64,000 bases of DNA from contig NZ_JAAXYH010000002.1 in NCBI RefSeq assembly GCF_012911865.1, positions 434,001 through 498,000 on the forward strand, in the 5' to 3' direction. Below are positions 1 through 8,205 of this stretch, in pieces (position 1 is the first letter of the stretch; the number at the start of each line of letters is the position of its first letter). The notes beneath the pieces are model-generated. The model searched no databases and had not been told where the DNA came from. It saw only the letters and a program-made list of their open reading frames with translations. A program made the translations under genes and the position numbers. Source of the stretch: Shewanella salipaludis. Lineage in GTDB: Bacteria > Pseudomonadota > Gammaproteobacteria > Enterobacterales > Shewanellaceae.

Positions 1-190
1 GTCGACAGCAATGCAGCAGCGCCGGCAAGTTGCTTTAGTTTTGCCGCTTGCTTGCAACGGTATTTACTGATTACTATGGCTAGGTCTAAATCCAATAAGT
101 GACTGTAAAGGCTTGCTCTTGTTCACAGGCACTGTCAGTTCTGAACGCTTAACCATCGGCTGCAAGCGTCATTTCCATGGGGGATATCAA
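1..190. other. Left edge, no gene recognised
   Basis: No coding region could be supported before the cupin gene. A frame that opens further upstream at 113 continues into the cupin gene, but the extension looks unlike the family and lacks a ribosome binding site. The strong purine tract at about 178-183 belongs to the start at 191. Confidence 0.5.
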
Positions 191-580
191 ATGCCAAAAT
201 CAGTCGGCATCAGCATAGATAAGGCATTTTCCAGGGTCCAGTTTCTCGAAGATAGAAGCCCTGAAACCACGGATGAAGAAGCCAAGGATGCGTTTGCACT
301 CTTGTCCGAGTATCGGGACGGTGGTGTGTATATCGCACATTATGCCGGCTACAGTGAATGGGAGCGACACCCCCAAGGCGATGAATTTATACAAGTCTTG
401 GCTGGCGAAACCACACTTATCCTGCTCGATGAGCATGAGCAACGCCGCCATCTCTTGGCTGCCGGCCAGATATTGGTCATACCTCAGGGCGTCTGGCATA
501 GATTCGAATCCCCCAAAGGGGTTAAAGTCATGACCATTACACCTCAGCCAACGGAACACAGCATTGATTATCCGTGCTGA
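191..580 (+). CDS. Small cupin-domain protein
   Basis: A single-domain cupin of 129 residues. Both conserved cupin motifs are visible: the first around residues 55-75 (HPQGDEF...VLAGE) and the second around residues 95-108 (IPQGVWHRF), which supply the His/Glu metal ligands of the beta barrel. The start at ATG 191 is preferred because GGGGGA lies about 8 bases upstream; a longer reading from 113 adds 26 residues that do not look like cupin sequence. Stand-alone small cupins bind metals and small molecules, and the substrate cannot be told from sequence. The gene is followed at 668 by a GNAT gene on the same strand with its own ribosome binding site. Confidence 0.75.
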   Translation: MPKSVGISIDKAFSRVQFLEDRSPETTDEEAKDAFALLSEYRDGGVYIAHYAGYSEWERHPQGDEFIQVLAGETTLILLDEHEQRRHLLAAGQILVIPQGVWHRFESPKGVKVMTITPQPTEHSIDYPC

Positions 581-667
581 ACATAGCCAATGGCCAATGA
601 CCCGGATACCTTGGCCATTGGCAGATGTTGAGGCACCTGGCTTGCGGACGACTGAAGGAGGCGTAGA

Positions 668-1126
668 TTGACATTGCAATTTATCCCGGCGTCAGAGGCA
701 GATAGAGCCTACCTGCTGGCGCTGAGGAAAAGTACCATGGTGACGCATCTTGAAAAATCGGGGCAATTTCTCTCCGACGCCGAGCATATGTTCAGGCTCA
801 ATGAGGGTTACTCCCATTCCCATCTGATCATCTTCAACCATGCAAGAGTCGGGACCCTGAAATATCGGGAAACGGACACATATCTCGAAATCATGCAGCT
901 GCAAATCGAACCCGGTTTGCAGGGGCGTGGCCTGGGCACCCGGGTGATCAAGCATTTGCTGGCCGCGGCTCAGGGTAAGGCGGTTAACCTGACAGTGCTG
1001 AAAGACAATCCGGCGCTGCGGCTTTATCAAAGCTTGGGCTTCGCCATTACCGGCGAGGACAGGTATGAGTATCATATGCAGGCAAATGAGTGCCACGACG
1101 CGGCCCAGGTTTCCCGGCAAACTTGA
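668..1126 (+). CDS. GNAT-family N-acetyltransferase
   Basis: A 152-residue single-domain acetyltransferase of the GNAT superfamily, which transfers an acyl group from acyl-CoA to an amine. The acetyl-CoA pyrophosphate-binding motif A is visible as QGRGLG near residue 95, preceded by the usual beta-strand (LQIEPG). The C-terminal strand with LYQSLGF and ITGEDRYEYHM is typical of the family. The start is a TTG at 668 placed 6-7 bases after a perfect AAGGAGG, so the start is well supported although unusual. The target is unknown. It lies between a cupin gene and a DUF2938-type membrane protein gene, all on the same strand, which may form a loose transcription unit. Confidence 0.8.
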   Translation: MTLQFIPASEADRAYLLALRKSTMVTHLEKSGQFLSDAEHMFRLNEGYSHSHLIIFNHARVGTLKYRETDTYLEIMQLQIEPGLQGRGLGTRVIKHLLAAAQGKAVNLTVLKDNPALRLYQSLGFAITGEDRYEYHMQANECHDAAQVSRQT

Positions 1127-1170
1127 CCGGGCGCCGACATGAATCACGGCAAACAAGGAGGTATCAAGAT

Positions 1171-1665
1171 ATGCAGGAAACGCTGGAATGGCTGAAACAC
1201 GCCGCCGTCATTGGCATAGGCGCCACGGCATTCATGGATCTTTGGGCGGCGCTGATGCTGCGCCTCTTCAAGATCCCGGCGCTCAACTATGCCCTGGTCG
1301 GTCGCTGGCTGGGGCATATGCCCAGCGGGCGCTTCATCCATGACAACATAGCCCGGGCGGCGCCCATCGGCTGCGAGTCATGGCTCGGCTGGGGCGCCCA
1401 CTATGGCATAGGCATAGGGTTTGCCGCCTTGCTGCTGACACTCTGTGGCCCGCAGTGGGCATACACGCCGACCCTGCTGCCGGCGTTATTGTTCGGCATA
1501 ATGACGGTAGCAGCCCCCTTTTTCATCATGCAACCCGGCATGGGCGCAGGGATAGCGGCCAGCAAAACCCCGGCGCCCAAGGTGGCGCGCCGCCGCAGCC
1601 TGATGGCCCACACCGCCTTCGGCCTTGGGCTGTATGTCGCCGCCTCGCTGCTGACCCGGGTATGA
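1171..1665 (+). CDS. DUF2938-type integral membrane protein
   Basis: A 164-residue hydrophobic protein that resembles the DUF2938 family of uncharacterised inner-membrane proteins. About four membrane segments are visible: residues 8-25, 75-92, 98-115 and 145-162. The conserved block FMDLWAALMLRLF lies near residues 21-33 and a second conserved stretch, GWGAHYGIGIGFA, near 72-84. The ATG at 1171 is chosen because AAGGAGG lies 10 bases upstream. The frame opens earlier at 1090 but would overlap the GNAT gene. The stop codon falls inside a tandem repeat array (1659-1703). Function is unknown; the family assignment is from memory of the conserved blocks. Confidence 0.65.
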   Translation: MQETLEWLKHAAVIGIGATAFMDLWAALMLRLFKIPALNYALVGRWLGHMPSGRFIHDNIARAAPIGCESWLGWGAHYGIGIGFAALLLTLCGPQWAYTPTLLPALLFGIMTVAAPFFIMQPGMGAGIAASKTPAPKVARRRSLMAHTAFGLGLYVAASLLTRV

Positions 1666-1703
1666 ACAGGGGTATGAACTTGGGTATGAACTTGGGTATG
1701 AAC
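1659..1703 (+). repeat. Four copies of a 12-bp tandem repeat across a stop codon
   Basis: GGTATGAACAGG, GGTATGAACTTG and GGTATGAACTTG are followed by a partial copy GGTATGAAC. The first copy contains the TGA stop codon (1663-1665) of the membrane protein gene, and later copies repeat the same TGA in the same frame because the period is a multiple of three. Confidence 0.9.
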
Positions 1704-1763
1704 AACTTGGATATCATGCAGAGCAGCTGAATCCAGGCGCACACGGCTCATGGACGACTCTGG

Positions 1764-1800
1764 CTATGCTCGGGCTATGCTCGGCTCTGACTATGCTCGG
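1764..1800 (+). repeat. Three copies of CTATGCTCGG spanning the usp stop codon
   Basis: CTATGCTCGG occurs at 1764-1773, 1775-1784 and 1791-1800, at spacings of 11 and 16 bp. On the minus strand the middle copy supplies the TAG stop codon (1777-1775) of the universal stress protein gene, and the copy at 1791-1800 encodes part of its last residues. Confidence 0.85.
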
Positions 1801-2671
1801 CGCCGGGTTTGATGGCCAGCAGATCGCAGTTGAGCTGGTTGAGCACCTGCTCCGAGGTATGACCCTTCAGGTGGCTGAATATGCCGCTATGCTCGACGCC
1901 CATGACCACCAGACTGGCACCGCAACGTTCGGCCATATCGGGAATGAGAAAATCGGCCAGGCCGGATGCCAGGTGCAATTGTTCGGGCGCCAGGTGATAA
2001 GGTTTCGCCGACTGCAACAGCGCTTGCCAATGGCGCCCCTGTTGATCCGCCGTTTCCTGAGTCTTTTCGGCCCGGCATGACATGCCGAAGTTGTCGTCCA
2101 GATAGCAATTGAGCAAGTGAATATCTACATTCAGCAACTGCGCCAATTGCTGGGCTTCCTCCAGCAGATAACGATTGAATGCCTGATGCCTGCTGTCATT
2201 CTCGTCCATCTGCAGCGCAATCAGCATATGGCCATCGGATTGCCAGGCTGAGTCGCCGGCAAACATCAACTTCGCCTTGCTCTCCCTGAGCAGGTGCAAC
2301 TCATCACTGCCGATAAACTCATTCAACAATGGATGTCTATGCCTATGATGCAGCAACACCAAGTCGTAGTCCGCCTGCTGCAACTCGTCCAACACGGCAC
2401 GGTAGAGCCGCTGCGACCGGCGGTGTTTCACTTCGACCTCCAGCGGCCTGGCGGCATAGTCATGCCCAGGTTGGTTCAATCCATGCTGGAGCTCTGTGTC
2501 TTTGGCGGGATTCGCGAACGCCGGCAACCAACGCCCCAGCCTGGAACTCAGTTCCACCTTGAGCAGAGTGAGCCTGGCATGGCTCTTGTGGGCGAGGATT
2601 GCGGCTTTGTTCAGGGTATGGCTGCTGGGGGAAAGGTTATCCGCCACCGTCAGGATATGCTGATAAGACAT
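1775..2671 (-). CDS. Tandem-domain universal stress protein (UspE-like)
   Basis: A 298-residue cytoplasmic protein made of two universal stress (UspA) domains, roughly residues 1-140 and 150-295, close in size to E. coli UspE. The first domain opens with MSYQHILTVAD and carries the Usp core LVLLHHRH. The second ends with VVMGVEHSGIFSHLKGHTSE and CDLLAIKPG, the usual last strand. The classical ATP-binding G-2x-G-9x-G(S/T) pattern is not intact in the second domain, as in UspE-type proteins. The ATG at 2671 has GGAG about 10 bases upstream; an in-frame GTG at 2695 has none. It is likely involved in stress or stationary-phase survival, by family only. The C-terminal codons lie in a short repeat. 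Confidence 0.75.
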   Translation of the reverse strand: MSYQHILTVADNLSPSSHTLNKAAILAHKSHARLTLLKVELSSRLGRWLPAFANPAKDTELQHGLNQPGHDYAARPLEVEVKHRRSQRLYRAVLDELQQADYDLVLLHHRHRHPLLNEFIGSDELHLLRESKAKLMFAGDSAWQSDGHMLIALQMDENDSRHQAFNRYLLEEAQQLAQLLNVDIHLLNCYLDDNFGMSCRAEKTQETADQQGRHWQALLQSAKPYHLAPEQLHLASGLADFLIPDMAERCGASLVVMGVEHSGIFSHLKGHTSEQVLNQLNCDLLAIKPGAEHSQSRA

Positions 2672-2972
2672 CTGTAACTGCTCCACTAAGCTCACCTGCT
2701 GCTAACTCTAGATGCCAGCAAGAAGGTTGGAGCAGACTCGGCCAGAACAATTTTGACGCTTGTCACTCTGTCATAGTGCTTAATGGTATATTTAAATTAA
2801 CAAATTGATTTTACTTGCATTATTTAATTCATCTGCGCCAACCTGAGCCCATGGCGCCGCACCGACAACTCCAGGCAGCCGCCACTTTTTTGTTACCGAT
2901 TATTTTTGCCGAGCCTTTGGGGAACCCAGGCATCCTAGGCCGAGACTGAATTGGCTCGCCATGCACTCACGC
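2672..2972. other. Intergenic, usp upstream region
   Basis: No gene is visible. The stretch 2776-2830 is strongly AT-rich (runs of TTTAAATTAACAAATTGA type) and probably holds the promoter of the minus-strand usp gene. The far end abuts the ybiT terminator. Confidence 0.4.
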
Positions 2973-3004
2973 AAAAAAAAAGCCCGGGCCTAGGCCCGGG
3001 CTTT
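2973..3004 (-). terminator. Intrinsic terminator after ybiT
   Basis: A perfect 26-bp palindrome (2979-3004) with halves AAAGCCCGGGCCT and AGGCCCGGGCTTT. On the minus strand the GC-rich stem is followed by a run of nine T (2981-2973). It starts 17 bases past the ybiT stop codon. Confidence 0.93.
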
Positions 3005-3020
3005 CTCACTGTGCATTTGC

Positions 3021-4613
3021 TTAGGCTTCGATGCCCTTGCTGCGCAGGAATTCATCGTAGCTGCCCTTGAAATCGTTGACACCATCGGCGGTGATCTCCA
3101 GGATACGGGTCGCCAGCGAGGACACGAAGGCCCGGTCGTGGCTGACGAAAATCAGCGTGCCTTCGTACATTTCCAGCGCGTTGTTGAGCGACTCGATGGA
3201 CTCCATATCCATGTGGTTGGTCGGCTCATCGAGCAGCAGTATGTTGGGCTTCTGCATTATGAGCTTACCGAAATACATGCGGCCCTTCTCGCCACCGGAC
3301 AACACGGTCACAGACTTCTTGATGTCGTCCGAGCCAAACAGCATGCGTCCAAGTATGCCGCGCACCGACTGATCGTCGTCATTGGGTTTACGCCATTGAC
3401 TCATCCACTCGAACAAGGTCATGTCGTTGGCAAAATCGGCCTCATGATCCTGGGCATAGTAGCCTATGGCCGCATTTTCGGACCATTGGATGGTACCCGT
3501 ATCCTGAGGCAGGTCGTGTACCAGAGTCCGCAGCAACGTGGTCTTACCTATACCGTTCTCACCCAGGACGGCGATGCGCTCGCCCACTTCCACCATGAGA
3601 TCCAGTTTGGAGAATAAAGCATGGTCGAAGCCTTTGGACAGGTCCTCTACCACCAGGGCGTTACGGAACAATTTCTTTTCCTGCTCGAAGCGAATGAAAG
3701 GATTCACCCGGCTGGAGGCCTTGACTTCTTCCAGCTTGATCTTGTCCAACTGCTTGGCGCGGGAAGTCGCCTGCTTGGCCTTGGAGGCGTTGGCCGAGAA
3801 GCGCGCCACGAAGCCCTGCAGCTCGGCGATCTGCACTTTCTTCTTGGCATTGTCCGACATGAGTCGTTCACGCGCCTGGGTCGCCGCCATCATGTACTCG
3901 TCATAGTTGCCCGGGTAGACCCGCAGTTCACCATAGTCCATATCGGCCATATGGGTGCAGACAGAGTTGAGGAAGTACCTATCATGGGAAATGATGATCA
4001 TGGTAGAGCTACGCTGTGCCAGCATGTCCTGCAACCAACGTATGGTGTCTATGTCCAGGTTGTTGGTCGGCTCGTCGAGCAGCAACACATCGGGATCCGA
4101 GAACAGGGCCTGGGCCAATAACACCCTCAGCTTGAAGCCGGGCGCGATTTCGCTCATCAGGCCAAAATGTTGTTCGACCGGAATGCCCACCCCCATCAGC
4201 AGTTCGCCGGCACGGGACTCGGCGGTATAACCGTCCATCTCGGCGAATTCCATCTCCAGCTCGGCGACCTTGATGCCGTCTTCTTCGCTCATTTCCGCCA
4301 GGGAATAAATGCGGTCCCGCTCTTGTTTGACCTGCCACAACTCGGCATGACCCATGATCACCGTATCGACGACGTTGAATTCTTCGTAACCGAACTGATT
4401 CTGGCTCAGTTTACCCAGGCGTTCGTTGACGTCCAGTGACACATTACCCGAGCTTGGCTCCAGATCACCGGCCAGAATTTTCATGAAGGTGGACTTACCA
4501 CAGCCGTTGGCGCCGATCAGACCGTATCTGTTGCCGCCGCCGAATTTGACTGAGATATTTTCAAACAGTGGCTTGGAGCCAAACTGCATGGTGATATTAG
4601 CTGTAGTGATCAA
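3021..4613 (-). CDS. ybiT: ABC-F family ATPase YbiT
   Basis: A soluble tandem ABC ATPase of the ABC-F family, which acts on ribosomes rather than in transport. The protein has 530 residues, the length of E. coli YbiT, when translation starts at the TTG at 4613 ([20 protein letters not shown]), and near-identical N-terminal sequence supports this start. Walker A motifs are GANGCGKST (residues 34-42) and GENGIGKTT in the second domain. The second domain has a canonical signature, LSGGEKGR. The first has the degenerate form [10 protein letters not shown], which is normal for YbiT. Walker B motifs [11 protein letters not shown] and [11 protein letters not shown] are both intact. The linker rich in Lys/Ala between domains is the ABC-F P-site tRNA interaction motif region. 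Transcribed alone, ending in a strong terminator. Confidence 0.93.
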   Translation of the reverse strand: MITTANITMQFGSKPLFENISVKFGGGNRYGLIGANGCGKSTFMKILAGDLEPSSGNVSLDVNERLGKLSQNQFGYEEFNVVDTVIMGHAELWQVKQERDRIYSLAEMSEEDGIKVAELEMEFAEMDGYTAESRAGELLMGVGIPVEQHFGLMSEIAPGFKLRVLLAQALFSDPDVLLLDEPTNNLDIDTIRWLQDMLAQRSSTMIIISHDRYFLNSVCTHMADMDYGELRVYPGNYDEYMMAATQARERLMSDNAKKKVQIAELQGFVARFSANASKAKQATSRAKQLDKIKLEEVKASSRVNPFIRFEQEKKLFRNALVVEDLSKGFDHALFSKLDLMVEVGERIAVLGENGIGKTTLLRTLVHDLPQDTGTIQWSENAAIGYYAQDHEADFANDMTLFEWMSQWRKPNDDDQSVRGILGRMLFGSDDIKKSVTVLSGGEKGRMYFGKLIMQKPNILLLDEPTNHMDMESIESLNNALEMYEGTLIFVSHDRAFVSSLATRILEITADGVNDFKGSYDEFLRSKGIEA

Positions 4614-4860
4614 AATGAAATTCCAAATCGAGTTGTGTTGGTCTATGCCTGAAGACATACCAAACTGACATATACCAAACGGCCGCATGCCGAGGGGAAA
4701 AATTAAGCGAGGCACTATAGCATTTTGACCTGAATTATCAACCAAAATGCCGGCAAGCGACCCAGTTTAGCCGGCGGTATCGGCCCTCGCTGCCCATGTG
4801 CCATGCCGGGATCAGCCCGAGGCGCCCCGTCTCCGTGGCGGCCAGGGGCATACGCCTGGG

Positions 4861-6921
4861 CTAGGGCTCGACGGCCGCCAACTTATGTTTCAGGGCGCCG
4901 GCATTTTCCAACTGCAAGCCGGGCAATTCACCCGCTGGCCTGAAACCGAAGACCTGGCCGTAGAAGGACAACTCGGCTTCCAGGGCCGAGGTTCTGTCTT
5001 CGGTTCGCCAGAAACCTGTGCCATCGCCCTCGAAGCCGACAAAGGCCGTGGGTACGCCCTTGCGCTTCAGGGCATTGAAGATACTCATGGACTGGCTGGG
5101 GGGCACCACCTTGTCATCCAGTCCCTGGACCAACAGCAGGGGCTCGTTGAGCCCCTGCAAGTGGTGCAGGGGCGATCTGGCATGGTACAAGTCCTTGGCC
5201 TCGGGATAGGGGCCGACCAGCTTCTCCAGGTAATGGCTCTCAAACTTATGGGTCTCCTTGGCCAGCACAGTCATGTCGCTGATGCCGCCATAGCTGACCC
5301 CCGCCTTGAACACATCATAGAATGCCAGCGACGACAGGGCCGTCAGGCCACCGGCGCTGCTTCCCCTGATGGCTAACTTATCGCCATCGACCCAGCCACG
5401 GTCAACCAGGTAACGGGCGCCATAGACGGCATCTTCAACATCCGCCTTCCCCCAGAGACCGTAGAGACTCTGGCGGAACTTGCGGCCGAAGCCACTGCTG
5501 CCGCGATAGTTGACGTCCAACACCGCAAAGCCCCTGCTGGTCCAGAATTGAATGTCGCTGCGATAGGCCAGGCTGGCCTTGGCGGTCGGGCCGCCATGCA
5601 GCATGACCAGCAGTGGCGGACGCGAATCGTGTGGGCCGATAAAATGCGGATTCACCGGGGCGTAGAAATACCCATAGGCCGATTTGTTGCCTGCGGTGGC
5701 AAAGGTGATAGCCCTGGCCTTCGAGACATACTCAGGCTTGAGCCTGGGCAACTGAGGCGCATACATGAGTTCGACCCCGCGGCCTGTGACCTTGTAAATG
5801 CCCCTTTCCGGGGTGGTCTTGGCCCCCACGAAGTAGACGGCATCCTCACCGCTGATCACTTGGGATATCTCGGCAAAATCGGCGGCCAATTGCTCGACCA
5901 CTCCGGTATCCAGATGGATCCTGGCCAGGAATGCTTCCCCCTGGCGGGTGAAGCTGGCGATCAACACCCCCGGGCTCTCGAAGGCATAATTATGATGCCC
6001 CAGGCGCCAGTCGGGCACGGCAAACTCGGCCTTTCTGGGCAGAATATTCTCCGCCGTGCCGTCGGCGGCTATACGGTAGATGTTCCACCAGTTGTTAAAA
6101 TCGGCCACCACATAGAGGGTCCCATCCGGGCTGAACAGCGGCTGGGTCAGCGCCCCCCGCTTGCCCTTGAACACCTGATGGACATTTTGCAATTGTCCCT
6201 TGCGATCCAGCTGGCCCAGCCAGAGCACTGTATTGTCCCAGGGCATGTCGGGATGCTCCCAGGTCAGCCATGCCAACTGGCTGTTGTCCTGTGACAGGGT
6301 CGGTGCGGCAATAAAATCGTGACCGCTGACCAGGGTATCGCCTTCACCTGGGAAATTCAGGTTAATGGTCACCAGGCTGGCCTTGGCCTCGCCTGCGCCG
6401 CGATGATCTTCGCGCACGCAGATGATCCTTGACCCCTTGGGGTAGGAGATACAGTCGGCATGGCGAGTGCCGTTGGGCGTCAGCGCCAACTCGGGCTGGT
6501 TGGGGGCGAAGCGATAGAAGAGCTGATCCTCTTTCTTGCTGACGAACAGACTCTGGCCTATGCCGAGAAATGCCGCCCCGCCATATTCATGCACCTTGGT
6601 GCCGACATTGAACGCGGCCGGAATGCTTTGACTCACACGGCCATCGGGTTCGAGGCGCTTGATGCCCACCCGGCCGCCACTGGTCCCCTCGGACTCGGCA
6701 AAACAGATGGCACCGCCGACGCTCTGCAATTCGGCTATGTTATCGCTCTGCTCGTAGACGTCGGCCGCCCCCAGAGGCGAAGCCCAGCTGCCGTAAGGCG
6801 CAACGATTCTGGCATCTTGGTTGCCGTTCGGCGCACGCCCGGACTCGCCCTCTGGGCTACAGGCGTTCAACAGCAAGAAAAATGTCAGGCTAAGCGTTAT
6901 GCCGCCGAAGGGGTGTGTCAT
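4861..6921 (-). CDS. S9-family (prolyl oligopeptidase-like) lipoprotein lacking the catalytic His
   Basis: A 686-residue exported protein. Residues 1-21 form a lipoprotein signal with lipobox LLNAC (Cys21), so it is probably anchored in the outer membrane facing the periplasm. Residues about 40-390 look like a beta-propeller and about 400-660 like an alpha/beta hydrolase of the S9C dipeptidyl/oligopeptidase type: oxyanion region LHGGP (441-445), nucleophile elbow GSSAGG with Ser522, and Asp603 in GLDDKVVP. Relatives have the third residue in a motif like FEGEQHGF. Here it reads FEGDGTGF, so the His position is Thr635 (codon ACA, 5019-5017). The reading frame is intact, so it may be a non-catalytic or altered hydrolase. 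Transcribed alone. A small membrane protein gene lies just upstream on the same strand. Confidence 0.85.
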   Translation of the reverse strand: MTHPFGGITLSLTFFLLLNACSPEGESGRAPNGNQDARIVAPYGSWASPLGAADVYEQSDNIAELQSVGGAICFAESEGTSGGRVGIKRLEPDGRVSQSIPAAFNVGTKVHEYGGAAFLGIGQSLFVSKKEDQLFYRFAPNQPELALTPNGTRHADCISYPKGSRIICVREDHRGAGEAKASLVTINLNFPGEGDTLVSGHDFIAAPTLSQDNSQLAWLTWEHPDMPWDNTVLWLGQLDRKGQLQNVHQVFKGKRGALTQPLFSPDGTLYVVADFNNWWNIYRIAADGTAENILPRKAEFAVPDWRLGHHNYAFESPGVLIASFTRQGEAFLARIHLDTGVVEQLAADFAEISQVISGEDAVYFVGAKTTPERGIYKVTGRGVELMYAPQLPRLKPEYVSKARAITFATAGNKSAYGYFYAPVNPHFIGPHDSRPPLLVMLHGGPTAKASLAYRSDIQFWTSRGFAVLDVNYRGSSGFGRKFRQSLYGLWGKADVEDAVYGARYLVDRGWVDGDKLAIRGSSAGGLTALSSLAFYDVFKAGVSYGGISDMTVLAKETHKFESHYLEKLVGPYPEAKDLYHARSPLHHLQGLNEPLLLVQGLDDKVVPPSQSMSIFNALKRKGVPTAFVGFEGDGTGFWRTEDRTSALEAELSFYGQVFGFRPAGELPGLQLENAGALKHKLAAVEP

Positions 6922-6964
6922 TCTGTACTCCGCTGTGGGCTAACAACAAGGCGCTTGAGCCCGA

Positions 6965-7189
6965 CTAATGCTTAAAGCGTCTGACAAACCAGGTGATGAC
7001 CCTGAATTGCCTGGCATGGTCCAAGCCAAAGAAAATGCATATCCAGGGCGATAACAGCAGATACCAAGGCAACACGGCTACCGAACGCCCACTCAAGAGC
7101 AAGTAAATAAAACCACTGTATATGATGACCACTCCCAGTATTCCTACCGACAGCATCATGCGTTTAGTCCATTTTTCCAGCCAAGACAT
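6965..7189 (-). CDS. Small two-segment membrane protein of unknown function
   Basis: A 74-residue protein with two hydrophobic segments, roughly residues 12-35 (MLSVGILGVVIIYSGFIYLL) and 40-56 (VLPWYLLLSPWICIFFG), and a basic tail (RVITWFVRRFKH). I do not recognise a family. ATG 7189 is preferred because GGGGT lies about 6 bases upstream; an in-frame TTG at 7225 lacks a site. It ends 43 bases before the S9 lipoprotein start on the same strand, so the two are probably co-transcribed. Confidence 0.6.
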   Translation of the reverse strand: MSWLEKWTKRMMLSVGILGVVIIYSGFIYLLLSGRSVAVLPWYLLLSPWICIFFGLDHARQFRVITWFVRRFKH

Positions 7190-7369
7190 AAGTCTACCCC
7201 AGGCGTCAGTACTCTCAGTGCTCAATTCGCGGTGCTCAACTCTCGGCTCCCATGCTCCAGCTTCAACCCGGCGGGCTTTTTAACCTATCTTAAACCCGAA
7301 TTGTTCAGCGCATCGAGATGAAAGTCAACCGCCCTGGCCCTAGCTCACTGATTGAGCTGCAGTTCGGGC

Positions 7370-7400
7370 AAAAAATTGGCCGGGCAAAGCCCGGCCAATT
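7370..7400 (-). terminator. Terminator of the branched-chain degradation operon
   Basis: A perfect 12-bp stem AATTGGCCGGGC / GCCCGGCCAATT with a 3-base loop (7374-7400). On the minus strand it is followed directly by a run of T (7375-7370). It lies 25 bases after the last gene of the operon. Confidence 0.95.
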
Positions 7401-7425
7401 ACCACACGCTAGCCCGCAATTGTCG

Positions 7426-8184
7426 TCAGAGGCGAATGCCGCCGTCGACTTCGAACACCCGACCGTTGACATAGTCGTTCTCTATGATGAAACGCACGGT
7501 AGAGGCAATCTCTTCTGCCTGGCCCAAACGGCCGACCGGCACCATTTTCTCCAGGCGTTCCAGCGCTTCGGGCTTCATCGCCGCCGTCATTTCCGTGGCT
7601 ATGACCCCGGGTGCCACTGCGGCGCTGCGGATATCGTAACGCGCCAGTTCCTTGGCCCAGCCTACGGCCATCGCCGCTACACCCGCCTTGGAGGCGGCGT
7701 AGTTTGACTGGCCCATGTTACCCGAACGCGCCAGGCTGGAGATGTTGACTATCACACCGCTCTGGCCGGTTTCTATCATGGCCGCCGCCGCTTCACGACC
7801 ACAGAGGAAGGTGCCGGTGAGATTGACATTGATCACCGACTGGAATTGCTCGTAGGACATGCGCTCTGTGACCTTGCCCTCTTTGGCCTTGACCATCAAA
7901 CCGTCACGCAAGATCCCGGCGTTATTGACCAGCACATTGATCTGGCCGAAGTCTTCGCGGATATAAGCAAAGCCTGCCACCACATCTTCTTCATCTGTGA
8001 TGTCCAGGGCATAACCCTGAACTTCTGTGGTATCACCCAGTTCGGCGCAGGCACGCTCCAGCTTTTCCTGATCCATATCGATAAGCGCCAGCTTAGCCCC
8101 TGCGGCGGCAAAATTGTGTGCCATCGCCAGGCCAAGACCACCGGCACCACCTGTGATAACGACCACCTTACCTTTCAACTCCAT
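7426..8184 (-). CDS. ivdG: SDR 3-hydroxyacyl-CoA dehydrogenase of branched-chain catabolism
   Basis: A 252-residue short-chain dehydrogenase/reductase. The NAD(P)-binding motif TGGAGGLG is at residues 11-18, NNAG at about residue 88, the catalytic Ser in NISS near residue 148, and the Tyr/Lys pair in YAASK near residues 161-165. Asp at the end of the second strand (LALIDMD) favours NAD over NADP. It is the last gene of the seven-gene cluster; in Shewanella the gene at this position has been named ivdG and proposed to oxidise 2-methyl-3-hydroxybutyryl-CoA in isoleucine breakdown. The gap to mmsB is only 21 bases. A strong terminator follows. Confidence 0.85.
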   Translation of the reverse strand: MELKGKVVVITGGAGGLGLAMAHNFAAAGAKLALIDMDQEKLERACAELGDTTEVQGYALDITDEEDVVAGFAYIREDFGQINVLVNNAGILRDGLMVKAKEGKVTERMSYEQFQSVINVNLTGTFLCGREAAAAMIETGQSGVIVNISSLARSGNMGQSNYAASKAGVAAMAVGWAKELARYDIRSAAVAPGVIATEMTAAMKPEALERLEKMVPVGRLGQAEEIASTVRFIIENDYVNGRVFEVDGGIRL

Positions 8185-8205
8185 CGGGTTATCCTTTTTA
8201 ATGTG

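Noticed and set aside
1659..1800. CRISPR array
   Set aside because: The repeats are short, contiguous and without spacers, and there are no cas genes anywhere in the window.
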